Assembly (NCBI GenBank): GCA_023168345.1
Contig: AP025689.1
Location: 1,486,001-1,550,000 of the forward strand
Reading direction: 5' to 3'
DNA: 64,000 bases
DNA from: Lysinibacillus sp. PLM2
GTDB taxonomy: Bacteria > Bacillota > Bacilli > Bacillales_A > Planococcaceae
In this document: positions 28,334 to 38,153 of the stretch, in pieces
Layout: each line of letters begins with the position of its first letter
Position numbering within the stretch: position 1 is the stretch's first letter
Notes under the pieces: model-generated
The model's input: the letters and a program-made list of their open reading frames with translations, nothing else
The model's database searches: none
What the model was told of the DNA's origin: nothing
Position numbers and translations under genes: made by a program

Positions 28334-28786
28334 ATGGAAAGCCGTATTGATCGTATAAAAAAGCAATTGCATAGTGCTGGCTATAAACTGACACCTCAGC
28401 GTGAAGCGACAGTTGCAGTGCTATTAGAACATGAAGAAGACCATCTAAGTGCAGAAGATGTGTATTTACTCGTAAAAGATAAAGCACCTGAAATTGGCTT
28501 AGCCACTGTGTATCGAACTTTAGAGTTATTAACTGAATTGAAAATTGTCGATAAAATTAATTTTGGTGACGGTGTATCTCGTTATGATTTACGACAAGAA
28601 GGGGCAAAGCATTTCCATCATCACCTTGTTTGTATTGAATGTGGTGCTGTTGATGAGATTCAAGAGGATTTGTTAGATGATGTTGAAGCTGTCGTTGAAA
28701 AAAGATGGAACTTTATTATTAAAGATCATCGTTTAACATTCCACGGAATTTGCCATAGATGCCATGACAATGGTGAAAGTAAATAA
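28334..28786 (+). CDS. fur: Fur-family metal-dependent repressor (Fur)
   Basis: 150 residues. The N-terminal winged HTH (YKLTPQREATVAVLLEHEEDHLSAEDVY, here split for length) ends in LATVYRTLELLTELKIVDK. The C-terminal dimerisation domain has HFHHHLVCIECGAVDEI and the second zinc pair ICHRCHD. It represses iron-uptake genes when Fe(II) is bound. Position after nudF and before xerD, and near identity to the B. subtilis Fur N-terminus as I recall it, favour Fur over PerR or Zur. AGGAGGG precedes ATG 28334; the longer frame is rejected. Confidence 0.94.
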   Translation: MESRIDRIKKQLHSAGYKLTPQREATVAVLLEHEEDHLSAEDVYLLVKDKAPEIGLATVYRTLELLTELKIVDKINFGDGVSRYDLRQEGAKHFHHHLVCIECGAVDEIQEDLLDDVEAVVEKRWNFIIKDHRLTFHGICHRCHDNGESK

Positions 28787-28795
28787 TGAGAAACA

Positions 28796-28831
28796 AAGTA
28801 CTGTATCATAAATAGATGCAGTACTTTTTTA
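28796..28831 (+). terminator. Terminator of fur
   Basis: AAGTACTG (28796-28803) and CAGTACTT (28819-28826) form the stem with an extended inner ATC/GAT pair, followed by T6. Confidence 0.88.
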
Positions 28832-28893
28832 TTGTTTTAATATAAAATGAAAAAAATACTTCAAGAACATTTATTTATTCCATTACAGGAAAA

Positions 28894-28932
28894 GGGCTGT
28901 CCTAAAAGAAAATATTCACTTTTTGGACAGCC
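28894..28932 (-). terminator. Terminator of the zinc-ribbon membrane protein gene
   Basis: Read leftward, GGCTGTCC and GGACAGCC arms (28925-28932 with 28894-28901), extended by A/T pairs, are followed by CTTTTCC. It begins 7 bp after the gene's stop. Confidence 0.75.
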
Positions 28933-28939
28933 ATTCTCA

Positions 28940-30805
28940 CTATGAATCTATTTTGTTTTTTATTGATTCGCCGAATTCTTCGATATTCGTAATCTTTAAT
29001 TGATAATCAATTAATTCAATCGTATATCGTTTTGCTTTTTCGTAATGCCACGTACCATCTGCATCAGAAGTAAATACAAATATTTCATAGGTTTCTAAAA
29101 CTAAACTGTTACTAGAAAGAGGCTCCGTTTTTGTCACTTGATTTGATATAAAATGATAATCAAATCCTTCAATCTTTTCATGATCTTCTACGTATTTTTC
29201 ATAGTTTTTGTAGAGCTCCGAATCATGGACAAAATACTCGCTTACATAAGAAAAGTCCGTGTCATTTATAGCGTTATTATAATCTGCGCGGAAATTTTGG
29301 TACATATCAATAGCATCTTGCAAGTAAATATTATGGAATTCTTCAATTGCCATTTGTTCTTGAACTTCTGAAAAGACTAGGTGATGGTTTTTATCAGTTA
29401 ATGTAATTGTTTCAGATTGAATTGTTTCACCTTCGTTATTTACTGCTTCTGCGTATACTTCTACTGAACCATCGAGAGGTGCAGCAAATAAGTTGATTTC
29501 ATTTGCAGTTTTATTCGTATTTTCACCGTTAATATAAATAATCGCATCATCAATATCTGAAGTGAATTGAACTGCATTCTCACTTAAATCAATTTCAAAT
29601 GAATATTTACTATTACCCTTTCCATTAATAGAGACATATTCCTCCAATTCCTTTTCGAAATAATCATCTTTAATGTTTAGTGTGTATTTATATTCCCCTG
29701 GTGCAAATAAACCAAGTTTAAATGAACTATCTGTAATTTCTTTCGTCTCTAAGTTCGCAAATGTAAGTTCCACTGGATCCCCATTCGTATTTGCTTCGAC
29801 CGTAACTTCGACCGGTTCAACATGGAAATTTATCTTTTTGTAAAACAATAAATAAGGTTCTTCCTCAATAGAGATTAACAAATTACCGTTACTATCTTCT
29901 AATGATAGTGTGGATCCATTTTCTTTGAAATCAGTTAGTGCATATTGTAAATCGGGATAGATCATATTCGACCAGTCATTATCTACCATAAAATAATAAA
30001 ACGCTTCAGGATCTACAATAGTACCTTCGGGGAATATAAATGCCTCAGAAAACTTCTCTGCATCTTCGTCAGTGAAATATGTATTCATTGCTTCTAATTG
30101 ACTGTTTGGATCTAGAGATTTTTGTATGTATAGATGTGCTCCTACAATCAATAGGAAAAGTACTATCCCAGATACAATTGTTATTTTCATTCCTAAGCTT
30201 AAAGTTTTTTTCTCTTTAACCTGAGGCGCATTTGATTGTGAACGTCTATTCACTACATTTTGAAATGGTTTATTATCATTTGGTTCAAATGCTTGTACAT
30301 GATCTAGACCTACTGCAAGTGGAGCTCCACATTCAGAGCAGTAGCTTCCTAGTTTTGTTTGTACTCTTCCACAATTCGTGCAAATTTGATTCATTGCATG
30401 AGTATGATCTAATCCATTCAAAGTTTGCGGTTGAGTAGGAACAAATTCCACAGTTGGTTGATCTTCTAAAAACGCATTAACTGAAGAATGAATAGGTTCT
30501 TCTGATTTCAGCTCATCAGCCATTGAAAAAGGAGCAATTTCATAAATTGTTTCTTCCGATAGAGGAGGCGAATCAAGTTGAAATGAAGTTCCACAGTTTA
30601 AGCAAAATTTCTCATTATTATCTGCAATTTTTCCGCAGCTGTTACAAATTTTTTGAACAATTTCGTCTTGTGGACTTTGTTGGTCATTCGAAGAGGGTTT
30701 TTGTTCTAGGTTGTTTTCCATATTTGATGGGAGCATTGTACCGCATTCTAAACAAAATTTTTCGTTATGACCGGCTTCTTTCCCACAATTCGTGCAAAAT
30801 CGCAT
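28940..30805 (-). CDS. TcaA/YvbJ-like membrane protein with three zinc ribbons
   Basis: 621 residues. Three CxxC...CxxC zinc ribbons lie at ~4-22, ~54-72 and ~142-160 (for example CTNCGKEAGHNEKFCLECG), joined by acidic linkers. A transmembrane helix lies at ~207-226. The remaining ~390 residues are extracellular, with repeated beta-rich segments (for example VEVTVEANTNGDPVELTF) and a C-terminal NTF2-like domain. This is the TcaA/YvbJ layout; TcaA affects glycopeptide susceptibility in staphylococci. Three ribbons instead of one is unusual. Monocistronic; AGGAAGGAG precedes the ATG. Confidence 0.8.
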   Translation of the reverse strand: MRFCTNCGKEAGHNEKFCLECGTMLPSNMENNLEQKPSSNDQQSPQDEIVQKICNSCGKIADNNEKFCLNCGTSFQLDSPPLSEETIYEIAPFSMADELKSEEPIHSSVNAFLEDQPTVEFVPTQPQTLNGLDHTHAMNQICTNCGRVQTKLGSYCSECGAPLAVGLDHVQAFEPNDNKPFQNVVNRRSQSNAPQVKEKKTLSLGMKITIVSGIVLFLLIVGAHLYIQKSLDPNSQLEAMNTYFTDEDAEKFSEAFIFPEGTIVDPEAFYYFMVDNDWSNMIYPDLQYALTDFKENGSTLSLEDSNGNLLISIEEEPYLLFYKKINFHVEPVEVTVEANTNGDPVELTFANLETKEITDSSFKLGLFAPGEYKYTLNIKDDYFEKELEEYVSINGKGNSKYSFEIDLSENAVQFTSDIDDAIIYINGENTNKTANEINLFAAPLDGSVEVYAEAVNNEGETIQSETITLTDKNHHLVFSEVQEQMAIEEFHNIYLQDAIDMYQNFRADYNNAINDTDFSYVSEYFVHDSELYKNYEKYVEDHEKIEGFDYHFISNQVTKTEPLSSNSLVLETYEIFVFTSDADGTWHYEKAKRYTIELIDYQLKITNIEEFGESIKNKIDS

Positions 30806-31078
30806 CTCGTAACTCCTTCCTTTTATAAAAACGCTGAAACTATCATAACATGATTCTAAATGTCTATTAAAGACGAAATTATAGGGATAACGTAACTATC
30901 CTATTTCGAATAAAATGGGTTTCTCTACAAAATAAGTATTTAATTGCTAGTGTCTAAAGGATTTTTCATATTACATCGAAAGAGTAAGATGGTTTTTCTA
31001 TTTATTGTTTCAAGGGAATATCTTGTACACTTTATTGAAAAAAACTATCATGGATAGTAAGAAGGTAAGGTGATTGTG

Positions 31079-31981
31079 GTGAATAAAACAAAAGATGCGG
31101 TACTAGATTATATACATTTTTTACAGGTTGAACGTCAGCTTTCAAAAAATACGTTAGCATCCTATAAAAGAGATTTAGAAAGTTATATCGATCATTTACA
31201 TAAAGTACAGGGAATTGAAAATTTAAAGGATGTTGGACGTTCAAACATTTTGGTACATTTGGATTCCTTACGTTCAAATGGAATTGCGGCTCGGTCCATT
31301 GCTCGCCATATTTCTTCCATACGTTCCTTTCATCAATTTTTATTGCGTGAAAAAATAACTGATACAGATCCAACTGTTCATTTGGATATGCCGCAGATTG
31401 ATCAAAAGCTTCCAAAGGTATTATCAATAGAAGAAATTGATGCTCTTATAGCAGCCCCTGATCGCAGTAAACCGCAAGGGATCCGTGATATTGCTATGCT
31501 TGAGTTGCTTTATGGATCAGGTATGCGGATAAGCGAATGTATTAATCTAGATTTAAGTGATGTTCATTTAACAATGGGATTTGTACGCGTGTTTGGTAAA
31601 GGGGGTAAAGAACGAATTGTTCCACTCGGCAAAAGTGCGCTGAAAGCATGTGATACTTACTTACAAATTGCTAGAGACCGATTGCAAGGAAAGTATCCGA
31701 AAACTGATGCGTTTTTTATTAATCAGAGAGGGAAAAGATTAACGAGACAGGGTTGTTGGAAGCTACTCAAAGAACATGCCGAAAAAGCGAATATTAAAAA
31801 GGAAATTACGCCCCATACATTAAGGCATAGTTTTGCTACACATCTAATAGAAAATGGTGCAGATTTACGTGCTGTTCAAGAAATGCTTGGACATGCAGAT
31901 ATCTCAACTACGCAAATTTATACACATATTAGTAAAACAAGACTATCAGAAGTATATAAACAGTTCCATCCACGTGCATAA
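31079..31981 (+). CDS. xerD: XerD tyrosine recombinase
   Basis: About 300 residues. The N-terminal SAM-like domain has VERQLSKNTLASYKRDL. The catalytic domain has all six residues: Arg in GSGMRISEC, Lys in GKGGKERIVP, HTLRHSFATHL (His and Arg), His in MLGHADIST and the nucleophile Tyr in TTQIYTHIS. With a partner it resolves chromosome dimers at dif. The start is ambiguous among GTG 31070, 31076 and 31079; I used 31079, which follows AAGGTAAGG at better spacing. It follows fur's neighbourhood and precedes deoB, as in B. subtilis. Confidence 0.94.
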   Translation: MNKTKDAVLDYIHFLQVERQLSKNTLASYKRDLESYIDHLHKVQGIENLKDVGRSNILVHLDSLRSNGIAARSIARHISSIRSFHQFLLREKITDTDPTVHLDMPQIDQKLPKVLSIEEIDALIAAPDRSKPQGIRDIAMLELLYGSGMRISECINLDLSDVHLTMGFVRVFGKGGKERIVPLGKSALKACDTYLQIARDRLQGKYPKTDAFFINQRGKRLTRQGCWKLLKEHAEKANIKKEITPHTLRHSFATHLIENGADLRAVQEMLGHADISTTQIYTHISKTRLSEVYKQFHPRA

Positions 31982-32113
31982 TGCTTGTTTTCGTTGTAAC
32001 ATTAGAAAGTTGTATTATGAAAGATTTGTTTGTTAAAGATGATAATGGATTCTTAACCTGAAACAAATTTTATAGCTTTAGTTTTTTGTTTATTTATTTA
32101 GGAGGAAAAAATT

Positions 32114-33292
32114 ATGAAACCCTTTAAAAAAGTACATTTAATCGTTATGGATTCCGTTGGTATAGGTGAAGCACCAGACGCTCAAAAGTTTGGAGATTTA
32201 GGTGCAGATACACTTGGACATATCGCAGAAGAGATGAACGGTCTAACTATGCCCAATTTAGAGGCATTAGGTCTGTCAAATATAAGAGAAATAAAAGGTA
32301 TTAAAAAATTCCATACACCAAAAGCCTTTTATGGAAAAATGCAGGAAGCTTCCGTTGGGAAAGATACAATGACTGGGCATTGGGAAATTATGGGGTTGAA
32401 TATTGATAAACCATTTAAAGTATATCCAGATGGATTTCCAGAGAAGCTAGTAGCACTATTAGAGGAAAAAACAGGTCGTAAAGTAATAGGAAATAAACCA
32501 GCTAGTGGAACTGAGATTATTGAAGAATTAGGGAAAGAGCATATGGAGACTGGGGCAATTATCGTCTATACATCTGCTGATCCTGTACTTCAAATTGCAG
32601 CTCACGAGGATATTATTCCTTTAGAGGAACTATATAAAATTTGTGAAATTGCTCGTGAACTAACGCTTGATCCAGAATTTTTAGTAGGGAGAGTCATTGC
32701 CCGACCATTCATTGGTACACCAGGCAATTTCACTCGTACATCTAACCGACATGATTATGCATTAAAACCCTTTGGCCGTACAACAATGAATGAATTAAAG
32801 GATACAGGATTTGATGTAATCGCTATCGGGAAAATTTCTGATATTTATAACGGTGAAGGTGTGACAGAAGCAATACGTACAAAAAATAATACAGATGGAA
32901 TGGACCAGCTTGTAAATGTAGTGAAACGTGAATTCCATGGTATAAGTTTTTTAAATTTAGTTGACTTTGATGCAAACTATGGCCACCGACGCGATCCAAT
33001 TGGTTATGGTGAAGCATTAGAAGAATTTGACCGACGATTGCCTGAAGTATTAACACAATTAGACGAAGATGATTTATTAATTATTACAGCAGATCATGGG
33101 AATGACCCAACCTTCCCAGGGACAGATCATACACGTGAATATGTGCCTTTACTAGTATATTCGCCTAGATTTGTTGAAGGAAAAGAACTTCCTCTTCGTA
33201 ATACTTTTGCAGATATTGCTGCAACGATTGCAGAAAACTTTGGAGTCAGCGCCCCACCATTTGGAACAAGCTTTTTATCTGAATTGAAATAA
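32114..33292 (+). CDS. deoB: Phosphopentomutase
   Basis: 392 residues, full length. It interconverts (deoxy)ribose 1- and 5-phosphate in nucleoside salvage, using two Mn ions and a phosphorylated Thr. Alkaline-phosphatase-superfamily motifs are visible: [13 protein letters not shown] at the N-terminus, the nucleophile Thr in [10 protein letters not shown] (about residue 87), and the metal ligands in [10 protein letters not shown] and [17 protein letters not shown] precedes the start. It is followed by pdp, so the two form a nucleoside catabolism pair. Confidence 0.97.
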   Translation: MKPFKKVHLIVMDSVGIGEAPDAQKFGDLGADTLGHIAEEMNGLTMPNLEALGLSNIREIKGIKKFHTPKAFYGKMQEASVGKDTMTGHWEIMGLNIDKPFKVYPDGFPEKLVALLEEKTGRKVIGNKPASGTEIIEELGKEHMETGAIIVYTSADPVLQIAAHEDIIPLEELYKICEIARELTLDPEFLVGRVIARPFIGTPGNFTRTSNRHDYALKPFGRTTMNELKDTGFDVIAIGKISDIYNGEGVTEAIRTKNNTDGMDQLVNVVKREFHGISFLNLVDFDANYGHRRDPIGYGEALEEFDRRLPEVLTQLDEDDLLIITADHGNDPTFPGTDHTREYVPLLVYSPRFVEGKELPLRNTFADIAATIAENFGVSAPPFGTSFLSELK

Positions 33293-33370
33293 ATTAGGTA
33301 TAACTTGAAACAGTTGGACGAAGTATTTTTACCTATTGTATGAATAGGAAAGCGAGGAGGAACATCAACA

Positions 33371-34675
33371 ATGAGAATGGTTGATATTATTGAGAAAAAA
33401 CGTAACGGAGAAGAATTATCAACTGAGGAAATTCAATTTATCGTTCAAGGCTATACAGCTGGTGAAATTCCAGATTATCAAGTCAGTGCATTAATGATGG
33501 CGATTTATTTTCAGGATATGACCGAGCGTGAACGTGCTGATTTAACAATGGCAATGGTTCAATCAGGTGATCAAATTGATTTATCTAAAATCGAAGGAAT
33601 AAAGGTTGATAAACATTCTACAGGTGGTGTAGGTGACACAACGACGCTTTCATTGGCAGCAATGGTAGCTGCCTGCGGAGTGCCGGTTGCGAAAATGAGC
33701 GGTCGTGGTCTTGGTCACACTGGTGGAACAATTGATAAATTAGAATCCATTTCGGGCTTTCATGTCGAATTATCAACAGAACAATTCGTCAAACAGGTAA
33801 ACGACATTAAAATGGCGGTTATCGGCCAAAGCGGGAATTTAACACCGGCAGATAAAAAATTATATGCCCTAAGAGATGTTACTGGAACAGTCCCTAGTAT
33901 TCCTTTAATTGCAAGCTCTATTATGTCCAAAAAAATCGCTGCAGGTGCAGATTCCATCGTGTTGGATGTTAAGACAGGTGACGGTGCCTTTATGAAAACG
34001 CTTGAAGATGCAGAAGAACTTGCCCACGCGATGGTGAAAATCGGGAATAATGTAGGGCGAAAAACAATGGCGATCATTTCTGATATGAGTCAGCCTTTAG
34101 GATTTGCTATTGGTAATGCACTTGAGGTGAAAGAAGCCATTGATACTTTAAGAGGAGAAGGACCAGAGGATTTACAGGAATTATGCTATACACTTGGATC
34201 TCAAATGGTTGTTCTAGGTGGTAAAGCATCTTCCATCGATGAAGCTCGAGCGATGTTAAAAGAAGCAGTAACGAGTGGTGCTGCACTTAATATATTTAAA
34301 CAATTTATCGCAGCACAAGGTGGAGACGACTCGGTTGTCGATGATCCAACTCGATTACCACAAGCAAAATATAAGATTAAAGTGGCAGCTAAAGAATCTG
34401 GGTATATTAGTAAGATAGAAGCTGATGATATAGGCATTTGTGCAATGCTACTTGGAGCTGGAAGAGCAACAAAGGAGTCAGAAATTGATTTGTCTGTTGG
34501 TCTTGTACTTCATAAAAAAGTTGGAGATACAGTTGAAATCGGCGATCAATTAGTGACAATCCATACAAACAAATTAGACATAGATGATATTATTCAAAAA
34601 CTTTATTCTCATATTGAAATAACAAAAGAAAAAACTGATGCTCCACAGCTAATTAAAAAAATCATAACAGAATAA
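33371..34675 (+). CDS. pdp: Pyrimidine-nucleoside phosphorylase
   Basis: 434 residues. It splits uridine, thymidine and deoxyuridine with phosphate, yielding the (deoxy)ribose 1-phosphate used by DeoB. The thymidine/pyrimidine phosphorylase signature [17 protein letters not shown] is at ~109-125, the phosphate/K+ site [11 protein letters not shown] at ~81-91, and the C-terminal barrel-sandwich domain follows. It lies 78 bp after deoB with its own AGGAGG. In B. subtilis pupG rather than pdp follows drm, so this pairing differs. Confidence 0.96.
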   Translation: MRMVDIIEKKRNGEELSTEEIQFIVQGYTAGEIPDYQVSALMMAIYFQDMTERERADLTMAMVQSGDQIDLSKIEGIKVDKHSTGGVGDTTTLSLAAMVAACGVPVAKMSGRGLGHTGGTIDKLESISGFHVELSTEQFVKQVNDIKMAVIGQSGNLTPADKKLYALRDVTGTVPSIPLIASSIMSKKIAAGADSIVLDVKTGDGAFMKTLEDAEELAHAMVKIGNNVGRKTMAIISDMSQPLGFAIGNALEVKEAIDTLRGEGPEDLQELCYTLGSQMVVLGGKASSIDEARAMLKEAVTSGAALNIFKQFIAAQGGDDSVVDDPTRLPQAKYKIKVAAKESGYISKIEADDIGICAMLLGAGRATKESEIDLSVGLVLHKKVGDTVEIGDQLVTIHTNKLDIDDIIQKLYSHIEITKEKTDAPQLIKKIITE

Positions 34676-34832
34676 TTTTTTAGTGTTGGGGTTGCCCTTA
34701 AACATAGTTGGTGGTAATATAAGTTCGTGTTTCAAAATAATAGATATAAACGATTAGTTTTAAGCTATTATTTGAATGAAATCCGCCTTAAGATACTTAC
34801 TCAAGTAGCATCAATATAGACGAATTTTATTA

Positions 34833-34873
34833 GTTAGTAGCGTATAAAAATTATTATATGTTACTAACTTTTT
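34833..34873 (+). terminator. Terminator after pdp
   Basis: GTTAGTAGCGTATA (34833-34846) and TATATGTTACTAAC (34855-34868) pair with two imperfections and are followed by five T. It lies ~160 bp after the stop. Confidence 0.65.
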
Positions 34874-34989
34874 CTTTGTTTTTTTGAAAAATATGTTAGA
34901 ATAAGGATAATTTCACAAATATTGAATTTTTCGAGATTATTCAATTCGTAAAAGAGAAAATGTTGCCATTAACTAAAAGAAGGGATATT

Positions 34990-36714
34990 ATGGGGAAATT
35001 TCGAACGGGGAGATTTGAAGGTTATTCATTTAATTATTTTAAGAAGGATTTATTATCAGGAATCATTGTTGGTATTGTAGCAATTCCACTTGCGATGTCT
35101 TTTGCAATTGCTTCAGGAGTGAAGCCTGAATATGGAATTTATACGGCCATTATAGCAGGGATTTTAATTTCATTATTTGGCGGATCTAAGTTTCAAATTG
35201 GAGGACCAACTGGAGCCTTTGTCCCGATATTATTAGGGATTGTTATTGCTTATGGTTATGAAAATTTATTAATAGCTGGCTTAATGGCAGGGGTTATGCT
35301 TGTGCTAATGGGGATTTTTAAGCTAGGGGCATTGATAAAATTTATTCCTAGACCAGTGACAATCGGTTTTACAGCAGGGATTGCAGTGATTATTTTTACT
35401 GGTCAAATAGGGAATTTCTTTGGACTTTCTGGTATGCAGTCTCATGAATATTTCATCGATAATATCCAAGAAATTGCAACACATTTCCATACGATTAGTT
35501 TATATAGTGTATTAATTGCGGTATTATGTTTAGCAATTCAGCTACTTACTCCAAAGGTATTACCAAAAGTGCCAGGTGCATTAGTTGGAATCGTTGTTTC
35601 TTCGATTATTGCAGCGGTTTTTTTTAGTGATCAAATACAGACTATCGGCTCAACATATGGTGCAATTCCAAGCACATTACCTGAATTTCACTTGCCTGAA
35701 ATTACTTTTGAAAAAATATATATGCTGTTAGGTCCTGCATTTGTAATCGCAATGCTTGGTGGGATTGAATCGTTATTATCAGCAGTTGTTGCTGATGGCA
35801 TGACAAATAGTAAGCATAACAGTAATAAAGAATTAATAGGGCAAGGAATCGCCAATATTGTTACGCCATTTTTCGGCGGTATTCCAGCAACCGGAGCGAT
35901 CGCACGTACTGCAACGAATATTAAGTCAGGTGCTGTCTCACCTATGTCAGGTGTAATTCATGGCTTGTTTGTTTTATGTACATTGCTTTTATTAGCACCT
36001 CTAGCTGTTCATATTCCCTTAGCTAGTTTAGCACCGGTGTTAATGATGGTTGCTTGGAATATGAGTGAACGAAAACATTTTGCTCATATTTTAAAATTGA
36101 AATCGGGGGATTCCCTCGTATTATTGATAACATTTTTATTAACAGTGTTTACAAGCTTAACCTTTGCAGTTGAGGTTGGTTTATTATTGGCAGTCGTGTT
36201 ATTTGCAAAGCGGATGAGTGAAATGTTAGTTGTTTCAAAAGTACTTCCAGATCATCAAAATGCAGATGGGAAAGTACTACCTCATGTTGTGAATCCAACG
36301 CATGATTGTCCGCAAATCAGTATTTACACTGTAGAAGGTCCATTGTTTTTTGGTGCTGCACAAACCTTCGAACAGTCAATATTGTCAACGGTTCATTATA
36401 AACCAGCCGTTTTGATTTTGCGAATGGGGAAAGTGCCATTTATTGATACAACGGGTGAGGAGTATTTCCGCAATATTGTCAAAGATTTTAAGAGCCGAGG
36501 CGGTAACCTATTCGTCACAGGGGTTAACCAAGAATTGAAAAAGATTTTGGATCAAAATGGCTTATCAAAAGAAATTGGTGAAGATAATTTTTACGAGCAT
36601 ACAGGAGAAGCCATTAATCGAGCAATAGGATGTGTTAATCGAACGGCATGTTTAGGGTGTAAACATTTCGCTTTCCGTGAATGCTCAAGTTTATCGGCAA
36701 CGAAAATAAGTTAA
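34990..36714 (+). CDS. SulP-family anion transporter with STAS domain
   Basis: About 574 residues. The membrane part (~20-420, 11-14 helices) has the SulP entry GIIVGIVAIPLAMSFAIASG and GGPTGAFVPI, and the later GGIPATGAIARTATNIKSGA. A STAS domain spans ~440-545 (GPLFFGAAQTFEQ ... VPFIDTTGEEY). SulP proteins move sulfate, bicarbonate or other anions, and the substrate is not evident. The tail has an odd Cys cluster CVNRTACLGCKHFAFREC. I chose ATG 34990 after AGAAGGGA; ATG 34960 is in frame but lacks a site. Confidence 0.88.
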   Translation: MGKFRTGRFEGYSFNYFKKDLLSGIIVGIVAIPLAMSFAIASGVKPEYGIYTAIIAGILISLFGGSKFQIGGPTGAFVPILLGIVIAYGYENLLIAGLMAGVMLVLMGIFKLGALIKFIPRPVTIGFTAGIAVIIFTGQIGNFFGLSGMQSHEYFIDNIQEIATHFHTISLYSVLIAVLCLAIQLLTPKVLPKVPGALVGIVVSSIIAAVFFSDQIQTIGSTYGAIPSTLPEFHLPEITFEKIYMLLGPAFVIAMLGGIESLLSAVVADGMTNSKHNSNKELIGQGIANIVTPFFGGIPATGAIARTATNIKSGAVSPMSGVIHGLFVLCTLLLLAPLAVHIPLASLAPVLMMVAWNMSERKHFAHILKLKSGDSLVLLITFLLTVFTSLTFAVEVGLLLAVVLFAKRMSEMLVVSKVLPDHQNADGKVLPHVVNPTHDCPQISIYTVEGPLFFGAAQTFEQSILSTVHYKPAVLILRMGKVPFIDTTGEEYFRNIVKDFKSRGGNLFVTGVNQELKKILDQNGLSKEIGEDNFYEHTGEAINRAIGCVNRTACLGCKHFAFRECSSLSATKIS

Positions 36715-36721
36715 AAAATAG

Positions 36722-36770
36722 AAGCTATCCTTCAAAATGAGTCATAGAATTTTGGAGGATAGCTTTTTGT
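36722..36770 (+). terminator. Terminator of the SulP gene
   Basis: AAGCTATCC..AAAAT (36722-36738) and ATTTT..GGATAGCTT (36749-36765) form a 17-bp stem with one mismatch, followed by T bases. Confidence 0.88.
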
Positions 36771-37276
36771 TATGAGCATGAAACATGTTCGGGGTTATGG
36801 AAGTGGTATTTGGAATGTGAAAATGTCCCCGTTCCCTCAAAATAACTCCTAAACAGCAACATAGACTCTCCCAATCTAATCAACGCTTTTTTAAACCAGT
36901 AATAAAATATAATTTTAAAAAGAATCTTCATCTCCGAAAAAAACCTCATTTTCACTTTCACATTGTGTTTAAAAACTTTCCTATTTTTCCATACTAAACG
37001 ATGTGAAGTTTTTTCATTGCTCATCTTACATATGCACGCAATTACATGCTTCCTTAGTATTGAATCTTCTTGATTCCTAAAATTGTTTGAAGCGAAAAAA
37101 ATCGAGTTTCTTTCAAGCGGTTAGTTATATGATGCTTCTTACATTCCTAGTAGGGATCTAAAAACGAAATGAACAGCCCTTTAATAAAATTCTTGAATGG
37201 TAATTACTATTATATGCCTTTTACTCTTTGTCGTATTTTCACTAGTTTCAGCGAATTACTTCTACTATTGTCAGAC
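36771..37276. other. ~500-bp gap before the sigma-F operon, no confident gene
   Basis: A leftward frame of 84 codons (36770-37024) ends in FSHSKYHFHNPEHVSCS but has no ribosome binding site and overlaps the terminator. It may be a small repeat or pseudogene. The rest, 37025-37276, shows no ORF or strong hairpin. Confidence 0.35.
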
Positions 37277-37278
37277 GA

Positions 37279-37305
37279 AAAGGAATCTCGAACAAAGTGT
37301 GGAAT
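37279..37305 (+). promoter_or_regulatory. Sigma-H promoter of the spoIIAA-spoIIAB-sigF operon
   Basis: AAAGGAATC (37279-37287) matches the sigma-H -35 RnAGGAwWW at all but the last position. After exactly 11 bp, GTGGAAT (37299-37305) matches RnnGAAT. The spacing is ideal and it is 31 bp before spoIIAA. In B. subtilis this operon is driven by sigma-H with Spo0A. Confidence 0.7.
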
Positions 37306-37335
37306 AGCAAAGATAAGAGGAGGCGAATACCATTC

Positions 37336-37689
37336 ATGAATTATGAAATTAACATGCACATGAATACAATCGCAATAATTCGATTATTTGGTGAACTTGA
37401 TCATCATGAAACCGAAAAAATTCGCGAACACATTTCTAGAACAATTTTACAAGGGAACCTTCATACAATCATTTGGAATCTTGAAAGATTAAATTTTATG
37501 GACAGTTCTGGTATCGGCTTAATATTAGGTCGAATGAGAGAAATGCGTGCAGTAAATGGACAAACAATTATATTAAATCCATCCAATACGATGAAAAAAA
37601 TATTTCAATTTTCAGGTCTCGCTTCGTACATGATGGATGGTAGTGAAGCAGACGCAATAATGCATGCAAGGGGGATTGTGAATGGATAA
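37336..37689 (+). CDS. spoIIAA: SpoIIAA, anti-anti-sigma factor
   Basis: 117 residues, a STAS-domain protein. IIRLFGELDHHETEKIREHI and LNFMDSSGIGLILGRMREM are the conserved strands; the phosphorylated Ser is in DSSG (about residue 58). Unphosphorylated SpoIIAA displaces sigma-F from SpoIIAB in the forespore. I chose ATG 37336 because its N-terminus aligns with the known family start; GAGGAGGCG is 12-13 bp upstream, slightly long spacing. It overlaps spoIIAB by 8 bp. Confidence 0.95.
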   Translation: MNYEINMHMNTIAIIRLFGELDHHETEKIREHISRTILQGNLHTIIWNLERLNFMDSSGIGLILGRMREMRAVNGQTIILNPSNTMKKIFQFSGLASYMMDGSEADAIMHARGIVNG

Positions 37690-38125
37690 CGAAATGACAC
37701 TTTCATTTTTAGCTTTAAGTGAAAATGAGAGCTTAGCGAGGATAGCAGTAACAAGTTTTGTTGCTCAGCTTGATCCAACAATTGATGAACTTTCGGAATT
37801 TAAAACCATTGTATCAGAGGCTGTTTCCAATGCAATTATTCATGGCTATGACGAAGATGGCAAAGGACTTGTTACAGTAAGGGCTGTGCGAGAAGGAGAT
37901 GTCATTTCGGTTGCTGTTAAAGATGAGGGGAAAGGAATTCCAGATTTGAATAAAGCTATGGAACCTTTATTTACCTCAAAAGCAGATTTGGAGCGCTCTG
38001 GTATGGGCTTCACCATCATGGAGAGCTTTTCAGACAATTTATCAGTTGAATCTGAACCTGGTGTTGGTACAGTTGTGACATTTTCAAAAAAATTTCAATC
38101 TGTAAAAATGCCGCAAATATCTTAA
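37682..38125 (+). CDS. spoIIAB: SpoIIAB, anti-sigma F factor and serine kinase
   Basis: 147 residues, GHKL ATPase fold. The N-box EAVSNAIIHGYDED, G1 VKDEGKGIPD and G2 ERSGMGFTIMESF are visible. SpoIIAB binds and inhibits sigma-F and phosphorylates SpoIIAA. It overlaps the spoIIAA end and is followed after 27 bp by sigF, the standard operon. Confidence 0.96.
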   Translation: MDNEMTLSFLALSENESLARIAVTSFVAQLDPTIDELSEFKTIVSEAVSNAIIHGYDEDGKGLVTVRAVREGDVISVAVKDEGKGIPDLNKAMEPLFTSKADLERSGMGFTIMESFSDNLSVESEPGVGTVVTFSKKFQSVKMPQIS

Positions 38126-38135
38126 ATTGGGCGCG

Positions 38136-38153
38136 AATACGGTCAACCGTATT
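38136..38153 (+). promoter_or_regulatory. Perfect hairpin between spoIIAB and sigF
   Basis: AATACGG and CCGTATT pair around a TCAA loop, 10 bp after the spoIIAB stop and touching the first possible sigF start (TTG 38153). It leaves no ribosome binding site for that TTG, favouring the ATG at 38171. It could modulate sigF translation. Confidence 0.55.

Noticed and set aside
36770..37024. 84-codon leftward ORF next to the SulP terminator
   Set aside because: No ribosome binding site, overlaps the terminator, composition unlike neighbours. Noted in the gap entry as a possible remnant.
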